The position numbers and the translations under genes were made by a program. From Clostridia bacterium (GTDB taxonomy: Bacteria; Bacillota; Clostridia; Oscillospirales; Acutalibacteraceae), in assembly GCA_017428525.1 (NCBI GenBank), contig JAFRQQ010000004.1, forward strand, positions 62,001 through 126,000: DNA of 64,000 nt, in the 5' to 3' direction. The notes under the pieces are model-generated. The model was not told the origin of the DNA. It made no database searches and was given only the letters and a program-made list of their open reading frames with translations. Below are positions 45,384 to 53,622 of the stretch, in pieces; the first letter of the stretch is position 1, and every line of letters begins with the position of its first letter.

Positions 45384-47165
45384 ATGGAAAAGCTGACAAC
45401 GAACAAAAGCGTTCTCGACTGGATCGAGGATAAGATTGCGCTCGTCAAGCCCGACAACATCGTCTGGATCGACGGCAGCGAGGCGCAGATCGAGGCCCTG
45501 CGCGCCGAGGGCATGCGCACCGGCGAAATGATCAAGCTCAACGAAGAGCTGCTGCCGGATTGCTATCTGCACCGCACCGCGGTCAACGACGTCGCCCGCG
45601 TGGAGGCCCGCACGTTCATCTGCGCGCCGACAAAGGAAGAGGCCGGCCCGACCAACAACTGGATGGATCCCGCCGAGGCATATAAAATGCTTTATGATAT
45701 TGCCCGCGACAGCTACAAGGGCAGAACCATGTATATTATTCCTTATTCTATGGGTCCTGTCGGCTCCAAGTTCTCCAAGATCGGCATCGAGCTGACCGAT
45801 TCGATCTATGTTGTGCTCAATATGGCCATCATGACCCGCACGGGCAAGGCGGTGCTTGACGCGCTGGGCGACAGCAACGATTGGGTGCGCGGTCTGCACT
45901 GCAAGTGCCAGATCGATGAGGAGAAGCGCTACATCTGCCAGTTCCCGCAGGATAACACGATCATCTCCGTCAACTCCGGTTACGGCGGCAACGTGCTGCT
46001 GGGCAAGAAGTGCTTTGCGCTGCGTATCGCTTCCTATCAGGGCAAGCAGGAGGGCTGGCAGGCGGAGCATATGCTCATCCTCGGCCTGCAGCGTCCGGAC
46101 GGCAAGATCCGCTATATCTGCGCGGCGTTCCCGTCTGCCTGCGGCAAGACGAATCTCGCCATGCTGATCCCGCCCGAGGGTTATTACAAGAAGGGCTACC
46201 GCGTCTGGTGCGTGGGCGACGATATCTCCTGGATCCGCAAGGGCCCGGACGGCCGCCTCTACGCGATCAACCCGGAGAACGGTTTCTTCGGCGTCGCGCC
46301 CGGCACGAACGAAAAGTCCAACCCGAACGCGCTTGCCTCCACCCGTCAGGGCACGATCTTCACGAATGTTGCCCACAATCTCGACAACAATACCGTCTGG
46401 TGGGAGGGTCTCGACAAGAATCCGCCCGAGAACGCCATGGACTGGACCGGCAAGCCCTGGAACGGCAAGACCAGCGACGTCAAGGGCGCGCATCCCAACA
46501 GCCGTTTCACCGCGCCGGCGAAGAACTGCCCGTGCATCAGCAGCGAATTTGAGAATCCGGACGGCGTGCCCATCAGCGCGTTTGTCTTCGGCGGCCGCCG
46601 CGCGAAGCTCGCGCCGCTGGTCTATCAGTCCAGAGACTGGAACCACGGCGTGTTCGTCGGCTCGATCGTCGCCTCCGAGACCACGGCCGCTGCGGCCGGC
46701 GCTGTCGGCGTCGTGCGCCGCGATCCCATGGCGATGCTGCCCTTCTGCGGCTACAACATGGGCGATTACTGGCAGCACTGGATCGACATCGGCAAGACCC
46801 TCGATCCCGAAAAAGCGCCGAAGATGTTCAACGTCAACTGGTTCCGCAAGGATGCGGACGGCAACTTCCTGTGGCCGGGCTTCGGCGACAACCTGCGCGT
46901 GCTCGACTGGATCATCGACCGCTGCGAAGGCACCGCGGACGCGGAAGAAACCGCGATCGGCTTCGTCCCCAGAAAAGAGGACATCAACCTCGAGGGCCTT
47001 GAGGGCGTCGTGAGCGACGCGCAGCTCGAGGAGATCCTCAGCGTTGACAATGCGCTGTGGAAGGACGAGGTTGCCGGCATCGAGGAATTCTACGCGAAGT
47101 TCGACCGTCTGCCGCCGGTGCTCAAGGCGGAGCTGGAGGACCTTAAGGCGAGAGTTGCCGAATAA
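45384..47165 (+). CDS. pckG: Phosphoenolpyruvate carboxykinase (GTP)
   Basis: A 593-residue enzyme that interconverts oxaloacetate and PEP with GTP/GDP. The GTP-type form is shown by MGPVGSKFSKIGIELTDS, the P-loop AAFPSACGKTNLAML and the tail pattern NWFRKDADGNFLWPGFGDN. Length matches GTP-type rather than the shorter ATP-type. AAAGGAG lies before the ATG at 45384. In anaerobic Clostridia it commonly fixes CO2 onto PEP. It is monocistronic between its own promoter and a strong terminator. Confidence 0.95.
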   Translation: MEKLTTNKSVLDWIEDKIALVKPDNIVWIDGSEAQIEALRAEGMRTGEMIKLNEELLPDCYLHRTAVNDVARVEARTFICAPTKEEAGPTNNWMDPAEAYKMLYDIARDSYKGRTMYIIPYSMGPVGSKFSKIGIELTDSIYVVLNMAIMTRTGKAVLDALGDSNDWVRGLHCKCQIDEEKRYICQFPQDNTIISVNSGYGGNVLLGKKCFALRIASYQGKQEGWQAEHMLILGLQRPDGKIRYICAAFPSACGKTNLAMLIPPEGYYKKGYRVWCVGDDISWIRKGPDGRLYAINPENGFFGVAPGTNEKSNPNALASTRQGTIFTNVAHNLDNNTVWWEGLDKNPPENAMDWTGKPWNGKTSDVKGAHPNSRFTAPAKNCPCISSEFENPDGVPISAFVFGGRRAKLAPLVYQSRDWNHGVFVGSIVASETTAAAAGAVGVVRRDPMAMLPFCGYNMGDYWQHWIDIGKTLDPEKAPKMFNVNWFRKDADGNFLWPGFGDNLRVLDWIIDRCEGTADAEETAIGFVPRKEDINLEGLEGVVSDAQLEEILSVDNALWKDEVAGIEEFYAKFDRLPPVLKAELEDLKARVAE

Positions 47166-47185
47166 TTGAAACTATGAGAGCGTCC

Positions 47186-47228
47186 CGGGCCTGCAAAGTT
47201 TTGCTTTGCGGGCCCGCGTTTCGTTTTT
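47186..47228 (+). terminator. Terminator of PEP carboxykinase gene
   Basis: A 13-bp stem, CGGGCCTGCAAAG with CTTTGCGGGCCCG (one mismatch), loop TTTTG, then CGTTTCGTTTTT. Confidence 0.9.
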
Positions 47229-47280
47229 GCGTTGTTTTGTGATCAAACTGTAAAATAACATGAAATTTTCTCTTTTTTCC

Positions 47281-47309
47281 TTGACAGTCGGTTTGTTCGG
47301 GGCTAAAAT
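47281..47309 (+). promoter_or_regulatory. Promoter of the lipoprotein gene
   Basis: TTGACA (47281-47286), 17-base spacer, TAAAAT (47304-47309), about 32 bases upstream of the ATG. Confidence 0.85.
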
Positions 47310-47341
47310 GAAAATGTAATTATCATTTGGGAGGAATCGCC

Positions 47342-47854
47342 ATGAGTTTGAAACGGTTGCTTGCGCTGTTTGCGGCACTCGCGACGGTGCTTGCGCTTTC
47401 GGCCTGCCACGTGAAGAATCAGGGGGGAGAGATCCTCTCTGATGACGAGATTCTCGCCTCGCAGGAGGCGGTGGCTTCCAGCCAGGAGGCCGCGTCCATC
47501 GCGGTCGAGTCCGCCGTGGCCGTGGAAATGAACGACATCGTCAAGAAGGAGATCGGCAAGACCGAGAAGAATAAACAGGTGGTTCTGATGCGGACCAGAG
47601 ATTATCTGACGGAGTATTGGGTCTTTATTATGGATCGCAAGGGAGTCTGTCAGTATACAATGAGCTACCAGTTTTATGATGACGCCCATTATACGCTGGT
47701 GAAGCGCTACGGGGATCGCGAAAATGATAAGCTTGTTAAGCACAATGACGATGCGCGCCTGCTGGTTTATAAAAACACCACGGTGAAAGGATTCAGTTAT
47801 CAGGAATGCTATGATAACTACGTGGAGAACCAGATCTGGACGATCGTAAAATAA
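47342..47854 (+). CDS. Small putative lipoprotein
   Basis: A 170-residue protein with a lipoprotein signal ending in LALSAC, where C22 would be lipidated. A serine/alanine/glutamate-rich linker (residues 40-65, ASQEAVASSQEAASIAVESA) precedes a small folded domain with many aromatic residues (WVFIMDRKGVCQYTMSYQFY). GGGAGG precedes the ATG. It is monocistronic with its own promoter. I do not recognize a family. Confidence 0.78.
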   Translation: MSLKRLLALFAALATVLALSACHVKNQGGEILSDDEILASQEAVASSQEAASIAVESAVAVEMNDIVKKEIGKTEKNKQVVLMRTRDYLTEYWVFIMDRKGVCQYTMSYQFYDDAHYTLVKRYGDRENDKLVKHNDDARLLVYKNTTVKGFSYQECYDNYVENQIWTIVK

Positions 47855-48261
47855 CTTCATGCATGCCGATTCTGCCGCTGCCCGCAGGGCGGCGGCTTTG
47901 TGTTTGCCGGCGTGCCGGATTGGGCACTTTGCTCTCGTGATTGGCCGCGTGCAGTGCGGCGAAAATGAAAGAATCCATCACTGTGGACGGGCGGTTTGCT
48001 CTGAAAAGGGGCCGGAGAAGAGAGGATGCCGCCAAACGCCGCACGTTCTTCTTCAACAATGGACTTTGTTCATTGTGCACAATTCAGAGTAGCCGTTTCT
48101 GTGCGTCTGCCCAAAAGGCGTTGAAATTCACAAATAGTTCACAAAAGATTCAAAAAATGTTTTTATTTTCACAGGCGAGCCGCAACAAGTCCTTTATAAA
48201 GTGGTGAATGTAAAACGGCGCGGAATGCGCCACCCGAATCTTTCTTTATGGAGGTATCGCA
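47855..48261. other. 407-base intergenic region upstream of the giant exported protein
   Basis: A hairpin with arms GCCGCTGCCC and GGGCGGCGGC (47874-47896), followed by TTTGTGTTT, probably terminates the lipoprotein gene. A perfect 12-bp palindrome ATTGTGCACAAT is at 48072-48083. An 11-bp-phased direct repeat (48127-48156) is described separately. A small hairpin GGCGCGGAATGCGCC lies about 30 bases before the next ATG. Short open frames here show no conserved sequence or ribosome binding site, and I see no convincing sigma-A promoter. Confidence 0.6.
48127..48156 (+). promoter_or_regulatory. Three phased direct repeats (TTCACAAA) upstream of giant gene
   Basis: TTCACAAA at 48127-48134 and 48138-48145, and TTCAAAAA at 48149-48156, each start 11 bases apart. 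One-turn spacing is typical of sites for OmpR-family response regulators. The core resembles the CTTACAAA repeats upstream of the two-component system in this window. Confidence 0.45.
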
Positions 48262-51200
48262 ATGAAAAAAGCAAAAAGACTGCTTGCGATGATCCTGGCC
48301 TTCGTGATGCTTGCATCCGGAGCGTCGGTTTCCGTCTTCGCAAGACAGGCAGGTACCACTTATACGCCCGCTTCTTATGACGCGGCGCATAAGGGCAGCG
48401 ATGAAAAATTCTATTTCACCGCTGAGGAAGGCTGCGCCTACATCCTCGACCTGCTTGACAACCTGCTCAAAAATGCCGACATCAACTACACATGGGATGA
48501 ACTCGGCGCCGGTTCCTACAAGACGGTGATCGGTTGGGTCACGGATCTTGACGGACTGGATCTCTCCAGCATCGACAATGCCGTGTATACGATCTACACG
48601 CTGCTTTATGATACGCAGCACGGTTTCGTTTCGAGCATTGCCAGCTTCCTGAACCTGCTGGGCGACCTGCAGAGCCTGCCCTATGAGAGCCTGAACACCA
48701 ACATCAAGCGCGGTGTGCGCAGCAATAACTACAGCGGCGCTTCCGCCGACCTGGACGTTCTTTACATGGTCCTGACCTGGCTGAAGGATATGAAGGGCGA
48801 CCTTCAGAAGATCCTGACCGGCAACTTCAACTTCGGTCTGCTTGACAGCGCGCTGCCCGACATGATCAAGGATATCCCGGGCTACCTCAGAGACCTGCTT
48901 TATTCCAAGCTGATCAACAGCGACGTTGATACGATGCCCAGCAACACCACGATCGACGCTGCGCTGCAGCAGCTGATCAACTGGGCGCTGATCGACGGCA
49001 CTGGCGAATCCGCTGCCACCGGCGGCAACTCCGTGCTCGGCTCCAACTTTGAGGGCCTGCTGCCCGCGATGGGTCAGGAGCCCGGCGGCGCTTCCATCAC
49101 CGCAACGAGCATCCAAGCCTACCGTAAGAACGGCTCCGGCAACCTGGTGCTCACCAACACCACGATGGATACCTATCAGCTGGTTTCCAACGCGATCAAC
49201 GGCGCGCTGAACACCCTGCTTGCGCCGCTGCTCAAGGATCTGATCGCCGGCCTGGTCGGCGCGGAAGCGACGGATCAGTATCCCTACGGTGATCCCGCGA
49301 TCATGGCGCCCTCCACGGATATGTTCACGCTGAAGAATATCGCTGAGCTCGTCGCCGGCCTGTTCAAGGCGAACGGCGCCCCCGAGTTCAGCGCGACGGA
49401 AGAGCAGGAGCAGTATCCGCTGACCTACATCGATGCGCTCATGGATTACCTCTTCACCGGCAGCAACCGCGCGCTGGATGTTTTCATCAAGGTCGATTAC
49501 TACGGCATCAACCTGACCGATAACCTGGTCTCCCTGCTCAACGACGTGGCGAGACTGGCCGTCAGCCTGATCCCCGGCCTCGGCCTGCTGGAAGGCGCAG
49601 ATCAGTATGCTTACACGACGGATGAGCTGAATGCGGTCACCGGTTACGACAAGGACAACAGAACCTTTGTTTCGACCGACGATCCCGCCTGGGACTGCGA
49701 TGCTTATCAGACCTATGAGGACGGCACGCTGATCTACCGCGCCGATAATTTCGACCTCGAAAATCCGATTTATTACTACTGCGCGACCGGCAGAATCGTG
49801 GACAGCGCGGATTACAACCTGGTGCTTGCGCGTCCCGCCTATATCTATACCGCGCACAACGTTTATGCCTGCCTGCTGAAGATGGTCTTCAACCACTTCA
49901 TCGCCGGCTGCTACTTCCCCGAGTACTGCGATACCGTTGCCGCGACCTGCGCTTATGCGCTCGCTTCCCTTGCAGCGACCATCCTGCCGCAGAACAACTA
50001 CTTTGACAGACTGGACGGCTGGTATCTCTCCAACGGCGCCGCCACCTACACGATCCCCGAGACCGGCGAAGTCGTGAATACCATCGCGCCCACGGCTGAC
50101 AAGACCTTCAACGGCGTGACCTACAGCCTGCCGCGCGCGGCCATGGATATCGGCGCTTCCGTTCTTGCTTACTACTGCAACAGCTTCTTCAAGCTGAACA
50201 ACCGCTATCTCACCACCGATTCCACCTTTGAGCGCTTCGCCACCGAATTCCTGATGTGGGGCGCGACGGAGTATATGCCCATTCTGTTCGGCGCCCGTCA
50301 GACCAACGGCACCTACAGCACCGGCACCTTCTCCGCTTACACCAACAACATGGCGAACGCGATCTACTCCAACCTTGCCGACCGGACCCTCAAGGCCAAT
50401 CCGAACTGGGATTACATCTACACCATGATCGATAACTCCCTGCTCAAGCTGATCCCGGCCTCCTGGATCCCGACGGCGTATAATTCCACCTTCAAGCTGA
50501 TCAACGGCTGGCTGTTCCACAACATCTCAGTCTTTGATCTCCAGGGCATCATGAGCATCCTCTCCGTCAATGAAGGCGGCGAGCTGACCCAGCCGCTGAG
50601 CGTCGTGCTCCTGCGCGTGGTGGATCGCGTGCTTGCAACCGTCTTCGGCAACCATGCGCTCATGCCCAGCGATTCCAGAACCAACGTCTGGACCAGCAAC
50701 ACCTCCGTGACCACCTTCACGAACCTGCTCTCTGCCGACACGCTTTCGACGCTTGTCGGCAACCTGGTGACCTACCTCAATCAGTATAAGGTTCAGATCT
50801 GCGAGACGCTGTTCCCGCTGCTGCTGAGCAGCCTGGAGCTTCCCTACAGATCCTCCATCCTCGGCACGAACATGACGGCCTACGGCGTGGGCGACCTTGA
50901 AGATTACATCAAAGTTTGGAGCGACAACCTCAACGCCACGCTCATCGGCACCTACACGAACCTCAACGCAGCGCAGGAAGTGAGAGACGCCGGCGAGAAC
51001 CGCTACATCGATATCGTCCGCACCCGTGAGAACGGTGCGCTGACCTCCACTTCCACCCACAACGTCTATGAGCAGCAGTCCTATCTGACCAGCGCGACCA
51101 GATCGCAGCCGATCTATGACGACAAGAGCCTGGCCGGCAATGCGGGCACCGTGGGCTACACCTTCAGCGCCTTCAACCATGCGTCCGCGACCACCGCGAC

Positions 51201-53184
51201 CGCGCAGCATCCGCTTTCCACCTGGACGGACGGCTACATCTTCGCCCGTTACGAAGACGCCAGCCCGAACTTCTACTTCAACAACCGCAAGGATGCCCTG
51301 AAGGATGCCGCCGATTTCGTTGACACCTACAATGAATATGCGGAGTCCACGCTCGGCAGCGCCTATGCAGACTGGCTCTTCTACTCCATCAACGCCCGTC
51401 TGAAGGCAGCCGGCAAGTTCGACGCGAATGACGACGGCTCCATCACCGATGCGGACGGCGCCCCCGGCGTGCCCAGCTCCGATTATCCGTACTATGGCGA
51501 CGCTACGAACTTCACCTTCCGCGACGCGAAGATCGACAACAACGTCACCGCGTTGATGAACTCCTTCAACGGCACCAACTATGAGCAGCTCCGGATCGCG
51601 CTTGCGCTCGGCAACGATCACGCCAACGATGTGGAACTGCCCGCGAACAGAGCGGAAGCAGTCGTCCGCCTTGCGCTGAACACGATCGCGTTCGATATCA
51701 CGATGGACGGCGACGGCCACTACAACTCCGGTTCCAAGCAGTGGTCCGGCCTGACCTCCGCTGAGAAGAGCACGATCAACACCTTCTGCAACGGCCTCGG
51801 CCTCGTCTATGATCAGGAGAGCAACACGATCTCCAGACCGTACTTCAAGCAGTTCACCAGCTCCACCAATCTCGGCGGCGTGACGGCAGTTCCGCCGACC
51901 GCACAGATTACCGGTCAGGATCTGTCTGATTCCGATGAGATCAGAAACAAGATCTATAAGGCCTATGTCAGCTACGTGACCAACCTCACGCAGAACAGAA
52001 GAAGCCTTTACAACATGATCGACCTGATCACCTACCGTGTGGAGCGCTTCGAGAATGTCGGCCGTACGCACCAGATTGATACCACGACGCTTGTTTGGGC
52101 GCTGCGTAAAGTGGCAGGCGCTTATACGCACTCCACTTCCGGCCTGCGCAACCTGAAGATTGTCGACTTCGTCAACAACGAGCCGGTTTACAGCAAGGTC
52201 TACACGCAGAGCTCCTATGACAAGTTCCGCGATGCATACGACTTCGCGCTTTCGCTCAACACCTACGCGCTTACCGGCGCAGGTTCCGACGCCGGCCTGA
52301 CCCAGTCGCAGGTGACCGCTGCATACCGCGGCCTGTATGACGCCTATAAGGCGCTTGTGCCTTACACCGGTGATGCGGAATGGGATGCGCTCGACGCCAA
52401 GATCGCGCAGGCTGTCGATATCCTTGACAGCGACCTGACCTACGGCGACGATGGTCTGACCGCGCAGTCCATTACCGATCTGACCAACGCGCTGAACGCT
52501 GCGCAGGCGCTGCGTGCGGATACCACGATCGACTGCGAGAGCCAGCATCTTGTTGACGCCATGACCGCGACCCTCGGCGGCGTCATCCTGAACCTCGAGT
52601 ATAAGAACGTCGCGAACCTTGTGGATAACGCTCTTGAATCCGGCGTTCAGATCTATCAGAGCGATGACCAGACCGAGCTTGCCAACGGCCGTCCGACCGG
52701 TATCATCTACGGCTTCGACGAAGGCACGTCTGTGACCTCCGAGCTGCTGATCGGCACGCCCGATCAGAACAACGTTCTGAGCGGCGGCGCCCTGAGCCTG
52801 GTCGGTATGAGCTTCAACCAGGATCTCGGCAACTACGTCCAGATTGGTAAGGGCTCGCGCGGCTACGGTACCGGCGCTTACGCGATCGGCAGAAAGGGCG
52901 GCCAGGAGAGCTTCAGATACTATGTCGTGATCTTCGGCGACCTGAACGGCGACAGCCGTATCGACGGTACGGACATGAGCAACCTGCTCTATCGCTACAC
53001 GCTCGACAGCAACGATATGACCACCGGTCTGAGCTACGCGCAGAGACAGGCGGCTGACGTCAACCACGACGGTGCAGTCACCATGGCGGATGCGAACATG
53101 ATTCAGCATTACTACACCTATGACTACGGCACCAACGACATGTACAGAATCAACCCGAGACCCACGAACGTGACGTTCGACTAA
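48262..53184 (+). CDS. Giant exported protein with FIVAR-like repeats and C-terminal dockerin
   Basis: The protein has 1640 residues and a signal peptide (residues 1-28, ending SVSVFA). Residues 30-1300 form a large region rich in helices and aromatic residues that I cannot assign. A calcium-loop-like DANDDGSITDAD lies at about 1054. Two FIVAR-like helical units follow (about 1318-1375 and 1373-1445). The C terminus is dockerin-like, with two EF-hand loops, DLNGDSRIDGTD (1560-1571) and DVNHDGAVTMAD (1599-1610). A dockerin would attach it to a cohesin scaffold or fold on itself. A strong ribosome binding site (GGAGG) and a perfect terminator frame it. No catalytic domain is recognized. Confidence 0.8.
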   Translation: MKKAKRLLAMILAFVMLASGASVSVFARQAGTTYTPASYDAAHKGSDEKFYFTAEEGCAYILDLLDNLLKNADINYTWDELGAGSYKTVIGWVTDLDGLDLSSIDNAVYTIYTLLYDTQHGFVSSIASFLNLLGDLQSLPYESLNTNIKRGVRSNNYSGASADLDVLYMVLTWLKDMKGDLQKILTGNFNFGLLDSALPDMIKDIPGYLRDLLYSKLINSDVDTMPSNTTIDAALQQLINWALIDGTGESAATGGNSVLGSNFEGLLPAMGQEPGGASITATSIQAYRKNGSGNLVLTNTTMDTYQLVSNAINGALNTLLAPLLKDLIAGLVGAEATDQYPYGDPAIMAPSTDMFTLKNIAELVAGLFKANGAPEFSATEEQEQYPLTYIDALMDYLFTGSNRALDVFIKVDYYGINLTDNLVSLLNDVARLAVSLIPGLGLLEGADQYAYTTDELNAVTGYDKDNRTFVSTDDPAWDCDAYQTYEDGTLIYRADNFDLENPIYYYCATGRIVDSADYNLVLARPAYIYTAHNVYACLLKMVFNHFIAGCYFPEYCDTVAATCAYALASLAATILPQNNYFDRLDGWYLSNGAATYTIPETGEVVNTIAPTADKTFNGVTYSLPRAAMDIGASVLAYYCNSFFKLNNRYLTTDSTFERFATEFLMWGATEYMPILFGARQTNGTYSTGTFSAYTNNMANAIYSNLADRTLKANPNWDYIYTMIDNSLLKLIPASWIPTAYNSTFKLINGWLFHNISVFDLQGIMSILSVNEGGELTQPLSVVLLRVVDRVLATVFGNHALMPSDSRTNVWTSNTSVTTFTNLLSADTLSTLVGNLVTYLNQYKVQICETLFPLLLSSLELPYRSSILGTNMTAYGVGDLEDYIKVWSDNLNATLIGTYTNLNAAQEVRDAGENRYIDIVRTRENGALTSTSTHNVYEQQSYLTSATRSQPIYDDKSLAGNAGTVGYTFSAFNHASATTATAQHPLSTWTDGYIFARYEDASPNFYFNNRKDALKDAADFVDTYNEYAESTLGSAYADWLFYSINARLKAAGKFDANDDGSITDADGAPGVPSSDYPYYGDATNFTFRDAKIDNNVTALMNSFNGTNYEQLRIALALGNDHANDVELPANRAEAVVRLALNTIAFDITMDGDGHYNSGSKQWSGLTSAEKSTINTFCNGLGLVYDQESNTISRPYFKQFTSSTNLGGVTAVPPTAQITGQDLSDSDEIRNKIYKAYVSYVTNLTQNRRSLYNMIDLITYRVERFENVGRTHQIDTTTLVWALRKVAGAYTHSTSGLRNLKIVDFVNNEPVYSKVYTQSSYDKFRDAYDFALSLNTYALTGAGSDAGLTQSQVTAAYRGLYDAYKALVPYTGDAEWDALDAKIAQAVDILDSDLTYGDDGLTAQSITDLTNALNAAQALRADTTIDCESQHLVDAMTATLGGVILNLEYKNVANLVDNALESGVQIYQSDDQTELANGRPTGIIYGFDEGTSVTSELLIGTPDQNNVLSGGALSLVGMSFNQDLGNYVQIGKGSRGYGTGAYAIGRKGGQESFRYYVVIFGDLNGDSRIDGTDMSNLLYRYTLDSNDMTTGLSYAQRQAADVNHDGAVTMADANMIQHYYTYDYGTNDMYRINPRPTNVTFD

Positions 53185-53222
53185 GTCTCCGATTCGGAAT
53201 ACCAAAACCCAATCAACCCCGC

Positions 53223-53258
53223 GCCGGGCAGCTCAAACGAGCTGCCCGGCTTTCTTGT
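53223..53258 (+). terminator. Terminator of the giant exported protein gene
   Basis: A perfect 12-bp stem GCCGGGCAGCTC/GAGCTGCCCGGC with loop AAAC, followed by TTTCTTGTG. Confidence 0.88.
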
Positions 53259-53370
53259 GTCTCGAATGCCACCCGTTTGGCGGATGGATGTTTCTTCATG
53301 CTGCATTGCGTGGATTTCAAGCCAAGCGGCATCTGCCGCCGGCTGAGGGGAGCAGAGCTGCCCGCCACCC

Positions 53371-53401
53371 CGCCCGCTGCCCCGCCCGCTGCCCCGCCCG
53401 C
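53371..53401. repeat. 12-base GC-rich tandem repeat
   Basis: Two exact copies of CGCCCGCTGCCC plus a partial third (CGCCCGC) and a degenerate copy upstream. It is a simple-sequence tract in intergenic DNA and could vary in copy number. Confidence 0.7.
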
Positions 53402-53555
53402 GACGCCGCACCGGCTTCGCTTTGCCGCAGTTGTTTACAGTAAACCCCTGCTGCAAGCGCCGGGCAGCGCTGTCAACGGGGGGGAGAGTGCCAAGAGGAC
53501 AGTGTTCACCGCTGCAGATGCCGGACAGCGGGTGCGCAGCAGAAGGAAGCAGACG

Positions 53556-53600
53556 CAAAAAGAACCGGGCGGAGCTGCCATACCGCAGACCCGCCCGGTT
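53556..53600 (-). terminator. Terminator of the histidine kinase gene
   Basis: On the - strand AACCGGGCGG pairs with CCGCCCGGTT across an 18-base loop, followed by CTTTTTGCG. It lies 23 bases past the kinase stop. Confidence 0.75.
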
Positions 53601-53622
53601 GCCGTGTTTTATTATAAATGAT

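Larger units (their letters stand above)
53185..53622. other. 438-base intergenic region between convergent genes
   Basis: It contains terminators at both ends (listed separately), and between them GC-rich sequence with a short tandem repeat. The 12-base unit CGCCCGCTGCCC occurs at 53371-53382 and 53383-53394, with partial copies on both sides. I see no coding sequence with a ribosome binding site. Confidence 0.6.

Noticed and set aside
47859..48092. 77-codon + strand frame in the intergenic region
   Set aside because: No ribosome binding site, passes through a terminator hairpin, no conserved features.
53277..53621. Proline/alanine-rich small protein in the GC-rich intergenic tract
   Set aside because: Frame results from the CGCCCGCTGCCC repeat; no start signal, and it spans two terminators.
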